From Prosthecobacter sp. (lineage in GTDB: Bacteria; Verrucomicrobiota; Verrucomicrobiia; Verrucomicrobiales; Verrucomicrobiaceae): a stretch of 64,000 nt of DNA. Made by a program: the position numbers and the translations under genes. Location: assembly GCF_034366625.1 (NCBI RefSeq), contig NZ_JAXMIH010000014.1:1-64000 (forward strand), in the 5' to 3' direction. Below, one piece after another: positions 52,924-61,981 of the stretch (its first letter is position 1; each line of letters opens with the position of its first letter). The notes beneath the pieces were generated by a model that saw only the letters and a program-made list of their open reading frames with translations, was not told the origin of the DNA and did no database searches.

Positions 52924-53110
52924 AGGGGCGGCGATGGTAAAGGAGATGTCTCGTTCGGCAAGGGGTTTTTCACAGTGCCACAAAGACAAATGAAGCCACG
53001 CCGAAGACCCGCTCGCAAAAGTGGGAGTCAGAAAAACTCAAAATATCAAAAATTAAAGTTGTCTTAATTATCTCGAATTGCTAAATGAGTCGGAAGCACG
53101 CGGATAATTC

Positions 53111-54769
53111 ATGACCTCCTCCCCCTCCACCACCTCCGCAACTCCAGCCTCACTCAGTGAACTGGAGCAGGGGCTGGAGCATCTGAAGGTGGCAAACTAT
53201 TACCTGCGTGTAGCGCTGGATCAGGTGGCAGATGGCGTGGTCATCGTGGAAAGCGAGGCCAGTGACCCCAAGTGCGGTCCCAAGGTGATCTTCAGCAATG
53301 CCGCCGCCGCCATGCTGGCCGGGGCAGACCCCGAGACCGGACTCCGTGGCCTGGGACTCAATGACCTCGTCGCAGGTGACGATGACGCCACAACGCTGCT
53401 GCAAGGCCTGCGGCTTGCCGTGGAGAACGGTGGCTGTCACGAGTGCGAGTGCCATCTGCAAAGCCTGCGCACCCAAGCTCCCGTGCGCTGCACCTGGCGT
53501 GTACGCGCGGTCTTCAACAGCCTGCGCAAGCTGCTGAACTTCACCATCCTCATCAGCCCTTCGCACTCCGCCGCGCCCGCCAAGACCGAAGCACGGCCTG
53601 CGGCGGACGATCTGGATGCTCAATCGGTTCAATTGCGCAAAGAAAACCTCGCCGCTCTTGCCCAAGGCATCGCGCATGACGTGAACAACCTCCTCGGCCC
53701 TGTCACGGTGCGTTTGTCCGCTCTGCTGCAACAGTTGCAGGATCAGCCCGCGCTCGCCCAGGAGTTGCAGCTCGTGTTCACCGGCCTCAAGCGTGCAAGG
53801 CAGTTCACCTCGCAGGTCGTCAATGCCTCCAAAGCCACACCACGCAAACACGAGGCCACCGACATCGCCGCCCTGATGCACGACACCGTGGAATTCGCCG
53901 GTGCCGGTTCAAACGTGCAAGTCTGTGTGCGCAATGACGACAACCTGCGCCTTGCCCTCGCCGATCCGGTCAAGCTCAGCCAGGTGCTGCAAAATCTCGT
54001 CATGAACGGCATCCAGGCCATGCCGCATGGCGGTTACATGGATGTCGAGGCGCACAACTACATGGTGGGTGCCCTCGGAGATGGCTCCCTCAAACCCGGC
54101 CCGCATGTACACATCATCGTTCGTGACCGCGGCTGCGGCATCGCGAAAGAAAACCTGCAGCGCCTGTTCCGTGAGTCATTCACCACGAAGGCGGACGGCA
54201 ACGGCATCGGCCTCACCACCTGCAAGCGCTTCATCGACGAGATGGGCGGCGAGATCCGCGTGACCTCCACACCGAACGTCGGCACTGAATTCAGCGTGAC
54301 CCTGCCTGCCGCCTCAGGTTCGGGCACCACGAGGCAGCTCATCCCGGCCGATGCCGCGCCCGTTCCGCTCAAGCATGGCAAAGGCAAGGTGCTCATCGTC
54401 GATGACGAGGATGACCTGCGCAAAGTCGCCCACATGATCCTCACGCGTTGCGGTTACGAGGTCGTGCAGTGCGACAACGGCCAGGACGCCGTCAAAATTT
54501 ACCAGAGCCTCTTCCGCACCGGCACACCGCCTGATGTCGTCCTCATGGATCTCACGCTGCGCGGCGGCATGAACGGCACCGAGACCGCCGCAGAAATCCT
54601 CCACCTCGACCCCGACGCCCGCATCGTCTGCACCAGCGGCAGCGTCACGCAGGAGGTACAGATGGTTTTCCTCGAGCGCGGTTTCGTCGGCGTGCTGCCA
54701 AAGCCCTACGAAGCCGGCGAACTCACACAGACCGTCCATCGCATCGCCACCATGATGAAGCGGAATTGA
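53111..54769 (+). CDS. Hybrid histidine kinase with PAS and receiver domains
   Basis: A 552-aa soluble protein: an N-terminal PAS-like domain (YYLRVALDQVADGVVIVE, about 28-155), HisKA with LAQGIAHDVNNLLGPVT (phospho-His near 188), ATPase (LQNLVMNGIQAMPHGG, RDRGCGIAKENL, GNGIGLTTCKRFIDEMGG), and a C-terminal receiver with VLIVDDEDDLRK and VLMDLTLRGG (phospho-Asp near 479). There is no TM helix, so it senses a cytosolic signal. No partner regulator is adjacent. Confidence 0.88.
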   Translation: MTSSPSTTSATPASLSELEQGLEHLKVANYYLRVALDQVADGVVIVESEASDPKCGPKVIFSNAAAAMLAGADPETGLRGLGLNDLVAGDDDATTLLQGLRLAVENGGCHECECHLQSLRTQAPVRCTWRVRAVFNSLRKLLNFTILISPSHSAAPAKTEARPAADDLDAQSVQLRKENLAALAQGIAHDVNNLLGPVTVRLSALLQQLQDQPALAQELQLVFTGLKRARQFTSQVVNASKATPRKHEATDIAALMHDTVEFAGAGSNVQVCVRNDDNLRLALADPVKLSQVLQNLVMNGIQAMPHGGYMDVEAHNYMVGALGDGSLKPGPHVHIIVRDRGCGIAKENLQRLFRESFTTKADGNGIGLTTCKRFIDEMGGEIRVTSTPNVGTEFSVTLPAASGSGTTRQLIPADAAPVPLKHGKGKVLIVDDEDDLRKVAHMILTRCGYEVVQCDNGQDAVKIYQSLFRTGTPPDVVLMDLTLRGGMNGTETAAEILHLDPDARIVCTSGSVTQEVQMVFLERGFVGVLPKPYEAGELTQTVHRIATMMKRN

Positions 54770-54811
54770 GCGTGCGCCGGGCCGTGCTTGTGACGATATT
54801 TTCCGACTCAC

Positions 54812-55915
54812 ATGAAAACACGCCGCCATTTCCTCTCCGGCCTCGCCACCGCAGCCGCCGCCACGTTCACCGAAACGCTGCGCGCCGCGCCTGATCCGAA
54901 AAAAGACACCGTCATCGGCCACGGCGCGCATCGCTACAAAGTGAACAAAGACTGGGTGCCCGCCGGTCAGGGGCGACATCACCCGATCCTGAACTGCCAT
55001 GAGATGGTCCAGGTCAAAGACGGCCGTCTCTTCATGATTGGCGATCATTGGGACAACCAGATGCTCGTCTTCAAGCCCGACGGCACCATCCTCGACTCCT
55101 GGGGCAGCGTCTGGCCCGGCGGCCACGGCTTGACGCTCTCCAACGAGAACGGCGAGGAGTTCCTCTTCGTCACCGACAGCGGCCTGTGGAAATCCGGCAG
55201 CGCGGGCTACCGCCAAACGGGCCGCATCACCAAGACCGACCTCGGCGGCAAAGAAATCTTCTCCATCAGCCATCCCATGAGCGTCGGCGCGTATGAGCCG
55301 GACATGGTCTTCAATCCCACCGAGACCGCCATCGCTCCGAATGGCGACATCTACGTCGTGGACGGCTACGGATCGCAGTTTGTGCTGCGCTACGATGCCA
55401 AAGGCAAGTTCATCCAGCGCTTCGGCGGCAACAAGGACGTGCCCGCCGAGGAGCGCCTCAACAACGCCCACGGCATCGCCATCGACACACGCCAGGGCGC
55501 CGACAAGGCCACCGTCATCGTCACCTCACGCGTGGACAACTGCTTCCGTCGTTTCACGCTCGATGGCAAATACCTCGAAACCCTCGACGTGCCCGGAGCC
55601 ATGGTCTGCCGGCCCGTCATCGCCGGTCAGGAACTCTACGCCGGCGTCTGCTGGTCGAAGACACCCGAGATCAACAAGCTCCCGCAAAACCCCAGCGGCT
55701 TCACCGTCATCCTCGATGCCGCAGGCAAAGTCGTCAGCGCCCCCGGCGGCACCGCACCCGTGTATGAAGACGGCAAACTCACGCCCCTGATGCAGGCCGA
55801 GCGCATTTTCGATCACGGGCACGATGTCTGCGTCCTCGACAACGGCGACCTCATCGTCTGCCAGTGGAACGCCTTCCAAACCTACCCCATCAAGCTCGAA
55901 AAAATCGCCGCCTAG
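54812..55915 (+). CDS. Exported NHL-repeat beta-propeller protein
   Basis: A 367-aa protein with a twin-arginine-like leader (MKTRRHFLSGLATAAAATF). The body is a six-bladed NHL-type propeller: FMIGDHWDNQMLVFKPDGTI, AIAPNGDIYVVDGYGSQFV, NNAHGIAIDTRQG, NCFRRFTLDGKYLE. Peptidyl-glycine lyase-like and other extracytoplasmic proteins share this fold, but no catalytic set is clear. Function unknown. Confidence 0.78.
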   Translation: MKTRRHFLSGLATAAAATFTETLRAAPDPKKDTVIGHGAHRYKVNKDWVPAGQGRHHPILNCHEMVQVKDGRLFMIGDHWDNQMLVFKPDGTILDSWGSVWPGGHGLTLSNENGEEFLFVTDSGLWKSGSAGYRQTGRITKTDLGGKEIFSISHPMSVGAYEPDMVFNPTETAIAPNGDIYVVDGYGSQFVLRYDAKGKFIQRFGGNKDVPAEERLNNAHGIAIDTRQGADKATVIVTSRVDNCFRRFTLDGKYLETLDVPGAMVCRPVIAGQELYAGVCWSKTPEINKLPQNPSGFTVILDAAGKVVSAPGGTAPVYEDGKLTPLMQAERIFDHGHDVCVLDNGDLIVCQWNAFQTYPIKLEKIAA

Positions 55916-55954
55916 ACCGGCCTCTTCGCCCTCCGCCCTGAGCTCTCCGCAGAA

Positions 55955-56533
55955 ATGAAATACCTCACCATCGTGCGTCACGCGAAATCCAGCTGGGGCC
56001 AGCCTGGACTCGCCGACCATGATCGTCCGCTCAATGAGCGCGGGCAGCGCGCCGCACCTGCGGTCGCGGCGTTTCTGCATCGCACCTACTTCGGTGGCAA
56101 CGGCTCCCCGGCCCTGCTCCCGCTACCAGATCGCCTCGTCACCAGCACCGCCTTGCGCGCCTTGAGCACCGCGCAGATCATGCGCGAGACCTTCGCCCTG
56201 CCAGTCGATAAGCTGCTGCTCGAATCGCGCCTCTACCTCGCCGAATCCGACCGCATCCTCGAAGTCATGCGCGGCTTCGAGGAAAGCTGGCACCACGTCA
56301 TGCTCTTCGGCCACAATCCCGGCCTGCACGACTTCGCCGAGCACATCCTCGCCCGTGCCAACATTCCGAAGGTGCCCACCTGCACCGCCGTCATCATGGC
56401 CTTCCCCCACGAATTCTGGGGCCTCGCCGACTGGAACGAAGCCCAGCTCATCGGCTACATCACCCCCAGGTCCCTCGAACGCCGCTTCCCCGAGCTGTAT
56501 GCGGGGATTTCGCGGGAAGATGGAGATGATTGA
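55955..56533 (+). CDS. SixA-type phosphohistidine phosphatase
   Basis: A 192-aa histidine-phosphatase-superfamily protein. The active site RHAKSSW near residues 8-14 (RHG equivalent), an ERGQRAAP segment, and VMLFGHNPGLHDFAE with the second catalytic His match SixA. It removes phosphate from His-containing phosphotransfer proteins and may act on the hybrid kinase pathway nearby. The stop codon abuts the stop of the convergent AraC gene. Confidence 0.85.
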   Translation: MKYLTIVRHAKSSWGQPGLADHDRPLNERGQRAAPAVAAFLHRTYFGGNGSPALLPLPDRLVTSTALRALSTAQIMRETFALPVDKLLLESRLYLAESDRILEVMRGFEESWHHVMLFGHNPGLHDFAEHILARANIPKVPTCTAVIMAFPHEFWGLADWNEAQLIGYITPRSLERRFPELYAGISREDGDD

Positions 56534-57421
56534 TCATCCGTCCATCCGGCTGCGATGCTCACTCGGCCGCCAGCCGATCCACTTTTTGAAGGTGTTGCTG
56601 AAGACGAAGGGATTCATGTAGCCGACTTCGTGGGAGATGGTCTCCACCTTCAGATTTGTCGTGGAGAGCAGTTCGGCGGCCTTGCGCATGCGCAGCCAGG
56701 TGACGTGGTGCATGGGCGTGCGGCCAAGCGCCTTGCGACAGAGGCGGCGCAGGTGCTCGGCGCTGACGTTAGCCTGCCGGGCAAGCTCGTCGAGCGTCCA
56801 GTCATGGCCGACGTTGGCGGAGACTTTTTCCCAGATGCGGTGCAGGCGGTCATCGACCTGCCAGGGTTGAGCGAAACGCTCGATGTAGTGCTGGATCAGT
56901 TCCACCCAATGGAACATGGCGGCCGGTTTGGCCTCGTGTCCGGCTTCTTCGATGAGGCCTTCGATGGCGCTGTAGAGCGCGGTGCCGGCAAAGGGGGCCA
57001 TGAGCGGCGAACTGCTGCTGAGGATGGGCGTCTGCTGCGGCTGCTGTTCGTAGCGCACCCAGCAGCAGCGCCAGATCTTTCCGGGCACGGCCTGGAAGGC
57101 GTTCACCATGAAAGGCGGCAGCGCCACGGCCATGCCAGCGCCGCATTTTTTCCAGGTGCCATCGACGAGCACGCGACCCTCGCCCTCCAGGCAGGCGAGG
57201 AAATACAAACCGCCCTGGTGCATGCGCACGATGCGGTAGGGCGCACGCGCCGTCATGACGCCCGCGTGAGCGATGCGGTGCGTGCCCAGCGTGCCGCACA
57301 CCGGCGCTCCACGCAGCCAGGAGCGCGCGTCCCGCTCCGTGGCCCGCACCACGCGGAACTCCGTGCCCGGCCCGTGCGTGTGGGTTTCGGATAGCTCTTG
57401 GATGGCAGCTTTGGCGTGCAT
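56534..57421 (-). CDS. AraC-family transcriptional regulator
   Basis: A 295-aa regulator: N-terminal cupin-like ligand domain (about 20-165, with LYFLACLEGEGRVLVDG), then two helix-turn-helix motifs, WTLDELARQANVSAEHLRRL and KVETISHEVGYMNPFVFSNT, with the closing FKKWIGWRPSEHR. It is divergent from the TIM-barrel gene, with a 110-bp gap holding dyad repeats, so it probably controls that gene in response to a sugar or small molecule. Confidence 0.9.
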   Translation of the reverse strand: MHAKAAIQELSETHTHGPGTEFRVVRATERDARSWLRGAPVCGTLGTHRIAHAGVMTARAPYRIVRMHQGGLYFLACLEGEGRVLVDGTWKKCGAGMAVALPPFMVNAFQAVPGKIWRCCWVRYEQQPQQTPILSSSSPLMAPFAGTALYSAIEGLIEEAGHEAKPAAMFHWVELIQHYIERFAQPWQVDDRLHRIWEKVSANVGHDWTLDELARQANVSAEHLRRLCRKALGRTPMHHVTWLRMRKAAELLSTTNLKVETISHEVGYMNPFVFSNTFKKWIGWRPSEHRSRMDG

Positions 57422-57450
57422 GGAGGGGAAGTTGGCGGTTGTTTACATGG

Positions 57451-57517
57451 TTGACTGTTGTTGACGATGGTTTCAAACCACTGTCATCCACCGTCAACGA
57501 TCGTAAACCACCGTCAA
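57451..57517. promoter_or_regulatory. Probable operator in the divergent AraC / TIM-barrel gap
   Basis: TTGACGATGGTTT (57461-57473) is repeated in inverse with one mismatch at 57505-57517. Extra TTGAC (57451) and GTCAA (57493) half-sites lie at about 10- and 20-bp steps. The regular spacing suits a regulator that binds on one face of the helix, probably the divergent AraC protein. Confidence 0.5.
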
Positions 57518-57531
57518 CCCAACCTAACGCC

Positions 57532-58395
57532 ATGCCCAATCCCTGGACCGGAATCGGAAATCCCTACACGAAGCAAGAAGTCGTTGATCGCCTGAAGGCG
57601 ACGCTGGCGAAAGGCGAGCCGATCATCGCGGCGGGCGCGGGCACGGGCATCAGCGCGAAGTTCATCGAGAAGGGCGGTGCGGATTTGATCATCATTTACA
57701 ACAGCGGTCGCTTCCGCATGATGGGGCACGGCAGCACCTGCGGCCTCATGGCTTATGGAGATGCGAACGCCATCGCCATGGAGATCGGCGAGTATGAAGT
57801 GCTGCCGGTGGTCAAAGAAATCCCGGTCATCTGCGGCGTGCATGCCACCGACCCCCGCCGCCGCATGTGGCACTGGCTGGGCAAGGTCAAGGAGATGGGC
57901 TTCAGCGGGGTGAACAACTTTCCCACTCACACCATCGTGGACGGTCACTTCCGTGGTGTGCTGGAAGAAACCGGCATGAGCGTGGAGAAGGAATTTGAGA
58001 TGGTCGGCCTGGCCACACGCATGGACCTGTTCAGCATCGTCTATGTGGCGACGCCGGAAGAAGCGATCAAGATGGCCAAAAACGGCGCGGACGCGATCAT
58101 CGCGCATGTCGGCACGACTGTCGGCGGCAGCATCGGCGTGACCAACGCCGTGGTAAGCTGGGATCACACGGTCAAAGTGACGCAGGACATCATTGATGCC
58201 GCGAAGAGCGTGAACCCGAATGTCTTCACCCTCACCCATGGCGGCCCCATCAACACGCCGAAGGACGCGGAATACATCCTCAGCAAGACCACCGCGGACG
58301 GCTTCGTCGGCGCCAGCAGCCTGGAGCGCATGGGCGTGGAGGATTCACTGACGAGTCTGACGCGGGAATTCAAGCGCGTGCCACTGGGTCGATGA
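57532..58395 (+). CDS. PEP-hydrolase-like TIM-barrel protein
   Basis: A 287-aa protein with PIIAAGAGTGISAKFIEKGG, DLIIIYNSGRFRMMGHGS, PVICGVHATDPRRRMWHWL, and GVNNFPTHTIVDGHFR, which identify the family related to phosphoenolpyruvate hydrolase and the C-terminal half of the plant Tm-1 protein. Bacterial members sit in loci for uptake or breakdown of unusual sugars; the real substrate here is unknown. ATG 57532 is chosen because upstream sequence is the operator region. It is divergent from the AraC gene. Confidence 0.83.
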   Translation: MPNPWTGIGNPYTKQEVVDRLKATLAKGEPIIAAGAGTGISAKFIEKGGADLIIIYNSGRFRMMGHGSTCGLMAYGDANAIAMEIGEYEVLPVVKEIPVICGVHATDPRRRMWHWLGKVKEMGFSGVNNFPTHTIVDGHFRGVLEETGMSVEKEFEMVGLATRMDLFSIVYVATPEEAIKMAKNGADAIIAHVGTTVGGSIGVTNAVVSWDHTVKVTQDIIDAAKSVNPNVFTLTHGGPINTPKDAEYILSKTTADGFVGASSLERMGVEDSLTSLTREFKRVPLGR

Positions 58396-58518
58396 CCCCT
58401 TCCCTGTCGCTGTAAAGGCCGGTTTAAGGCTGCTTAGGCCCGCTGGAATCGCATTTTGCAAAAAAATTACCGGCATGTATGCTCGGACTCGCGTTACTAA
58501 GCTGTAACACCCCCGCTC

Positions 58519-60663
58519 ATGTCCGACGACCCCTTCAACAACCGCCCCGAGGGCCCAAACCGCCGCAATCAAGATCCGCAGTTCAACTGGCGCGGTTTCA
58601 TGCTCTTCGCGCTCGCGATCACCCTGCTGATCTCGGGCTTCATGATGAACAAGGGGATGGCCGGCAGCCGCAAAGTCTTCAACTACGCCGAATTCAAAAT
58701 CGAGGTCGAAGCCGGCAATATTGACGCCAGCAAAAAACTCGAACTCGTCAATCTCGACACCACCTCCGAGCAGACCATCCGTGGTTATTATTTCCCGTCG
58801 CCTGCCATCAAGGCCTCGGCTGGCAAAGCGGGTGAACCCGAGGTTCCCGCGCCTGATTTGAGCAAACCGGTCCTTTCTGAACCCGTCAAGGACGCTACCG
58901 GCAAAACACCAGCCTTCGGCGCTGGTAAGGGCGATTCCAAGCCGTTCTCCGTCGCCGTGAACATCGAGTTCCAAAAAGAGGAGCTGCGGGATCTCCTCAA
59001 AGCGCACAACTTGGTGCTTATCCCGGTCTATGAAAACGAGATGTGGTCCTCACTGCTCGGCTTCCTGCTGCCACTGCTGATCATCCTCGCGTTCTTCTAC
59101 TTCCTCGTGCGCCAGCAGCTCCGCAGCGCCGGTCGTGGGGCGATGAGCTTTGGCAAGAGCAAGGCCAAGATGCTCGCGCAAGATCGCAACAAGGTCACCT
59201 TCAAGGATGTGGCCGGTGTGGAAGAAGCGAAGGAAGAAGTGCAGGAAATCGTCGAGTTCCTCAAGGATCCGAAGAAGTTCCAGCGCCTCGGTGGCAAGAT
59301 CCCCAAGGGCGTGCTCATGACCGGCCCTCCCGGCACCGGCAAGACTCTGCTGGCAAAAGCCATCGCTGGTGAGGCCGATGTGCCGTTCTTCAGCATCAGC
59401 GGTTCGGACTTCGTCGAAATGTTCGTCGGTGTCGGTGCCAGCCGCGTGCGCGACATGTTCGAGCAGGGCAAGAAAAACGCCCCCTGCCTAATCTTCATTG
59501 ATGAAATCGACGCCGTCGGTCGTCATCGCGGTCACGGCATGGGCGGTGGTCACGATGAACGCGAACAGACGCTCAATGCGCTGCTCGTTGAGATGGATGG
59601 CTTCGACACTCAGGAAGGCATCATCATCATCGCCGCCACGAACCGTCCCGACGTGCTCGATCCCGCCTTGCTGCGCCCCGGTCGCTTCGACCGTCAGGTC
59701 ACCGTCAATCTGCCCGACGTGAAAGGCCGCGAGGAAATCCTCCGCGTACATGCCAAGAAAGTGAAGCTGGCCGATAGCGCCGACCTTTCCAAGATCGCCC
59801 GTGGCACGCCCGGATTCTCCGGTGCAGAACTCGCCAACTTGCTCAACGAGGCCGCGCTGCTCGCCGCTCGCAAGAACATGAAGTCCATCACCAATCCCGA
59901 GTTGGAAGAAGCCCGTGACAAGGTGCGCTGGGGCCGCGAACGCCGCAGCATGGCCCTCAGCGAGAAGGAAAAGGAAAACACCGCTTATCATGAGGCCGGT
60001 CACGCCATCCTCATCGAGGTTCTTGAGCACACCGATCCGCTGCACAAAGTCACCATCATCCCCCGCGGCCCTTCACTCGGCTCCACCATGTGGTTGCCGG
60101 AGGAAGACAAGCACAACGACCGCAAAAGCGAACTCATCGACGACCTCGTTGTCGCCATGGGTGGTCGTGTGGCCGAGGAAATCCAGTTTGGCGACGTCAC
60201 CAACGGCGCCAGCGGCGACATCCGCATGGCCTCCCGCATCGCCCGCAGCATGGTCTGCTCCTGGGGCATGAGCACGAAGCTCGGCATGATCGAATACGGT
60301 GAAAATGAAAGCACCGCCTTCATGGGCCGTGGCAGCAGCAACTACAGCCAGGACACCGCCAAGAAGATCGACGAGGAGGTGAAACGTCTCATCGACGAAT
60401 CTTACGCCCAGGCCAAGGAGATACTCCTCAAGTACAAGGACAAGCTCGACGCCATCGCCCACGCGTTGCTCGAATATGAAACCCTCGACGGTGCCCACAT
60501 CAAAGAAATCATGGAGCACGGCCGCCTCATCAATCCGCCCGAAAACAAGAGCAAGCCCCCGCCCCCGCCCCCCCTTCCCAAAGCTCCCGATCCACGTCCC
60601 GTGCAGCGCGAAGACGAGGATGAAGGCGGGCTGGCTCCCGGTTTGACCGGCGTGCCCGCTTAA
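58519..60663 (+). CDS. ftsH: ATP-dependent zinc metalloprotease FtsH
   Basis: A 714-aa membrane protease that degrades damaged or regulatory membrane and soluble proteins. TM helix 1 (about 17-35), an enlarged periplasmic domain, TM helix 2 (about 175-195), then AAA+ ATPase: Walker A GPPGTGKT near 268, Walker [16 protein letters not shown], sensor/Arg finger LRPGRFDR, and peptidase motif HEAGH near 490. The C-terminus is Pro-rich ([15 protein letters not shown]). A clear terminator follows, so it is probably monocistronic. Confidence 0.96.
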   Translation: MSDDPFNNRPEGPNRRNQDPQFNWRGFMLFALAITLLISGFMMNKGMAGSRKVFNYAEFKIEVEAGNIDASKKLELVNLDTTSEQTIRGYYFPSPAIKASAGKAGEPEVPAPDLSKPVLSEPVKDATGKTPAFGAGKGDSKPFSVAVNIEFQKEELRDLLKAHNLVLIPVYENEMWSSLLGFLLPLLIILAFFYFLVRQQLRSAGRGAMSFGKSKAKMLAQDRNKVTFKDVAGVEEAKEEVQEIVEFLKDPKKFQRLGGKIPKGVLMTGPPGTGKTLLAKAIAGEADVPFFSISGSDFVEMFVGVGASRVRDMFEQGKKNAPCLIFIDEIDAVGRHRGHGMGGGHDEREQTLNALLVEMDGFDTQEGIIIIAATNRPDVLDPALLRPGRFDRQVTVNLPDVKGREEILRVHAKKVKLADSADLSKIARGTPGFSGAELANLLNEAALLAARKNMKSITNPELEEARDKVRWGRERRSMALSEKEKENTAYHEAGHAILIEVLEHTDPLHKVTIIPRGPSLGSTMWLPEEDKHNDRKSELIDDLVVAMGGRVAEEIQFGDVTNGASGDIRMASRIARSMVCSWGMSTKLGMIEYGENESTAFMGRGSSNYSQDTAKKIDEEVKRLIDESYAQAKEILLKYKDKLDAIAHALLEYETLDGAHIKEIMEHGRLINPPENKSKPPPPPPLPKAPDPRPVQREDEDEGGLAPGLTGVPA

Positions 60664-60684
60664 CGCTCCAATGATTCACCCAAG

Positions 60685-60711
60685 GCCGGAGTCGCAAGAC
60701 TCCGGCTTTTT
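60685..60711 (+). terminator. Rho-independent terminator of ftsH
   Basis: GCCGGAGTC, loop GCAA, GACTCCGGC, then TTTTT. It begins 21 bp after the ftsH stop codon. The 9-bp GC-rich stem and T-run are textbook. Confidence 0.9.
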
Positions 60712-60877
60712 CATGCCTGCTCGGTCCGGTCTCTAGGCGAGGTGACGAAACAGCGCTTCCGTCCCGCTGAAGCGTCCTGCATCGCGGACAGCTTTTTCAC
60801 GGCTGCCCGCAAAACTCCCCATGCAACGACCGACTGGCGTGCGATCTCTGAGCAGCCGCCACACGAGGGTCACTACC

Positions 60878-61912
60878 ATGCAGCCGGACACCTCCGCATC
60901 GCCCCCGTCTCTCGCGCCTTGGCGACTGAAATTCGTGCGCTGTATTTTCGGCGTCGTGGGCCTGGGTGTAGGCATCCTGCTGGTCAGCGCTGGGTACTAC
61001 CATCAGCGTGCCAAGCATGAAAAGGTGGACGCGTGGGTGAAGACGCCCTGTCGCATTGTGACGTGGAGCGTGGACATCTCGCGCAGCTCCTTCGGCGACC
61101 GCGTACAGCCCACGATGACGTATCAATACGACTTCGCCGGGAAGACCCACACCTCCTCCAACTACGACGAGGCCACCGACTGGATCGTGGACCTGCGCGA
61201 CTTCGAGGAGGAAGGCGACGCCGCGCGCCGGGGGCCCGCATATTGTTACGTCAATCCTGCCGATCCCAGCGAGGCCTCATTTCGTGCCGCACGCCTGTGG
61301 TTTCCGTATTCGCTCATCGGAGGTGGTGGGCTGCTGGCGCTGGTGAGTTTTGTCTTCCTGGTGCGCACCTTTCTGCCGTCGCGCCGGTTGCGGAGCCTGT
61401 CCGTCCCAGAGCGTCAGCGTCTTTTCTTCCGCCATCTGCTGGTGGGCGCGGGAGTGGGGCTGCTGGCGCTGGGCGTCCACTTGATGCACGAGCAGCATGT
61501 GCTGGATGCCATCCACGGCCAGTTCATCCGCTCCCAGCTCATCGCGGTGCCTGCGCGGGTGGAGGCGAACGGCATCACCGAAGAACGCGGCTCGGGCAGG
61601 CGCAGCCACATGATCTACAACATGGTACATCTCGTATATTCCTACGAGCAGAACGGTCGCCGCTGGTTTTCCAACCGCTGGTACTTCGATGCCTCCAAGG
61701 TGGACGGCGGGATGAAGCAGGAGGCGCAGGCCCTGGTACGCGCCCATCCCATCGGCCATGAACTGACCGCCTGGATCCATCCGCAGAAGCCCTGGCTAGC
61801 CACGCTGGAAACCAGGTGGCAGTGGCATCATGTGTGGTTGCTGATTCCGATTTCGGTGTTGATGGGGGCACTGTGGATGGTGGCGGTGGGATTGAAGAGG
61901 CCGAGGGCGTAG
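60878..61912 (+). CDS. DUF3592-like membrane protein
   Basis: A 344-aa membrane protein with four hydrophobic helices (about 18-38, 140-160, 185-205, 318-338). Two soluble beta-rich segments lie between helix pairs: TPCRIVTWSVDISRSSFGD to CYVNPADPSEASF, and VPARVEANGITEERGSGRR to AWIHPQKPWLATL. The repeated layout (short beta domain with YxY and NPxxP-type end) is like two DUF3592 units. ATG 60878 follows a GAGGGT. Function is unknown. Confidence 0.7.
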   Translation: MQPDTSASPPSLAPWRLKFVRCIFGVVGLGVGILLVSAGYYHQRAKHEKVDAWVKTPCRIVTWSVDISRSSFGDRVQPTMTYQYDFAGKTHTSSNYDEATDWIVDLRDFEEEGDAARRGPAYCYVNPADPSEASFRAARLWFPYSLIGGGGLLALVSFVFLVRTFLPSRRLRSLSVPERQRLFFRHLLVGAGVGLLALGVHLMHEQHVLDAIHGQFIRSQLIAVPARVEANGITEERGSGRRSHMIYNMVHLVYSYEQNGRRWFSNRWYFDASKVDGGMKQEAQALVRAHPIGHELTAWIHPQKPWLATLETRWQWHHVWLLIPISVLMGALWMVAVGLKRPRA

Positions 61913-61981
61913 GGAGTGTAAGGAGGACTGCCTGCACCTCTATCCAGCGTCTAGTACTGCGGCGGCAAGCTTGGCCGCCTC

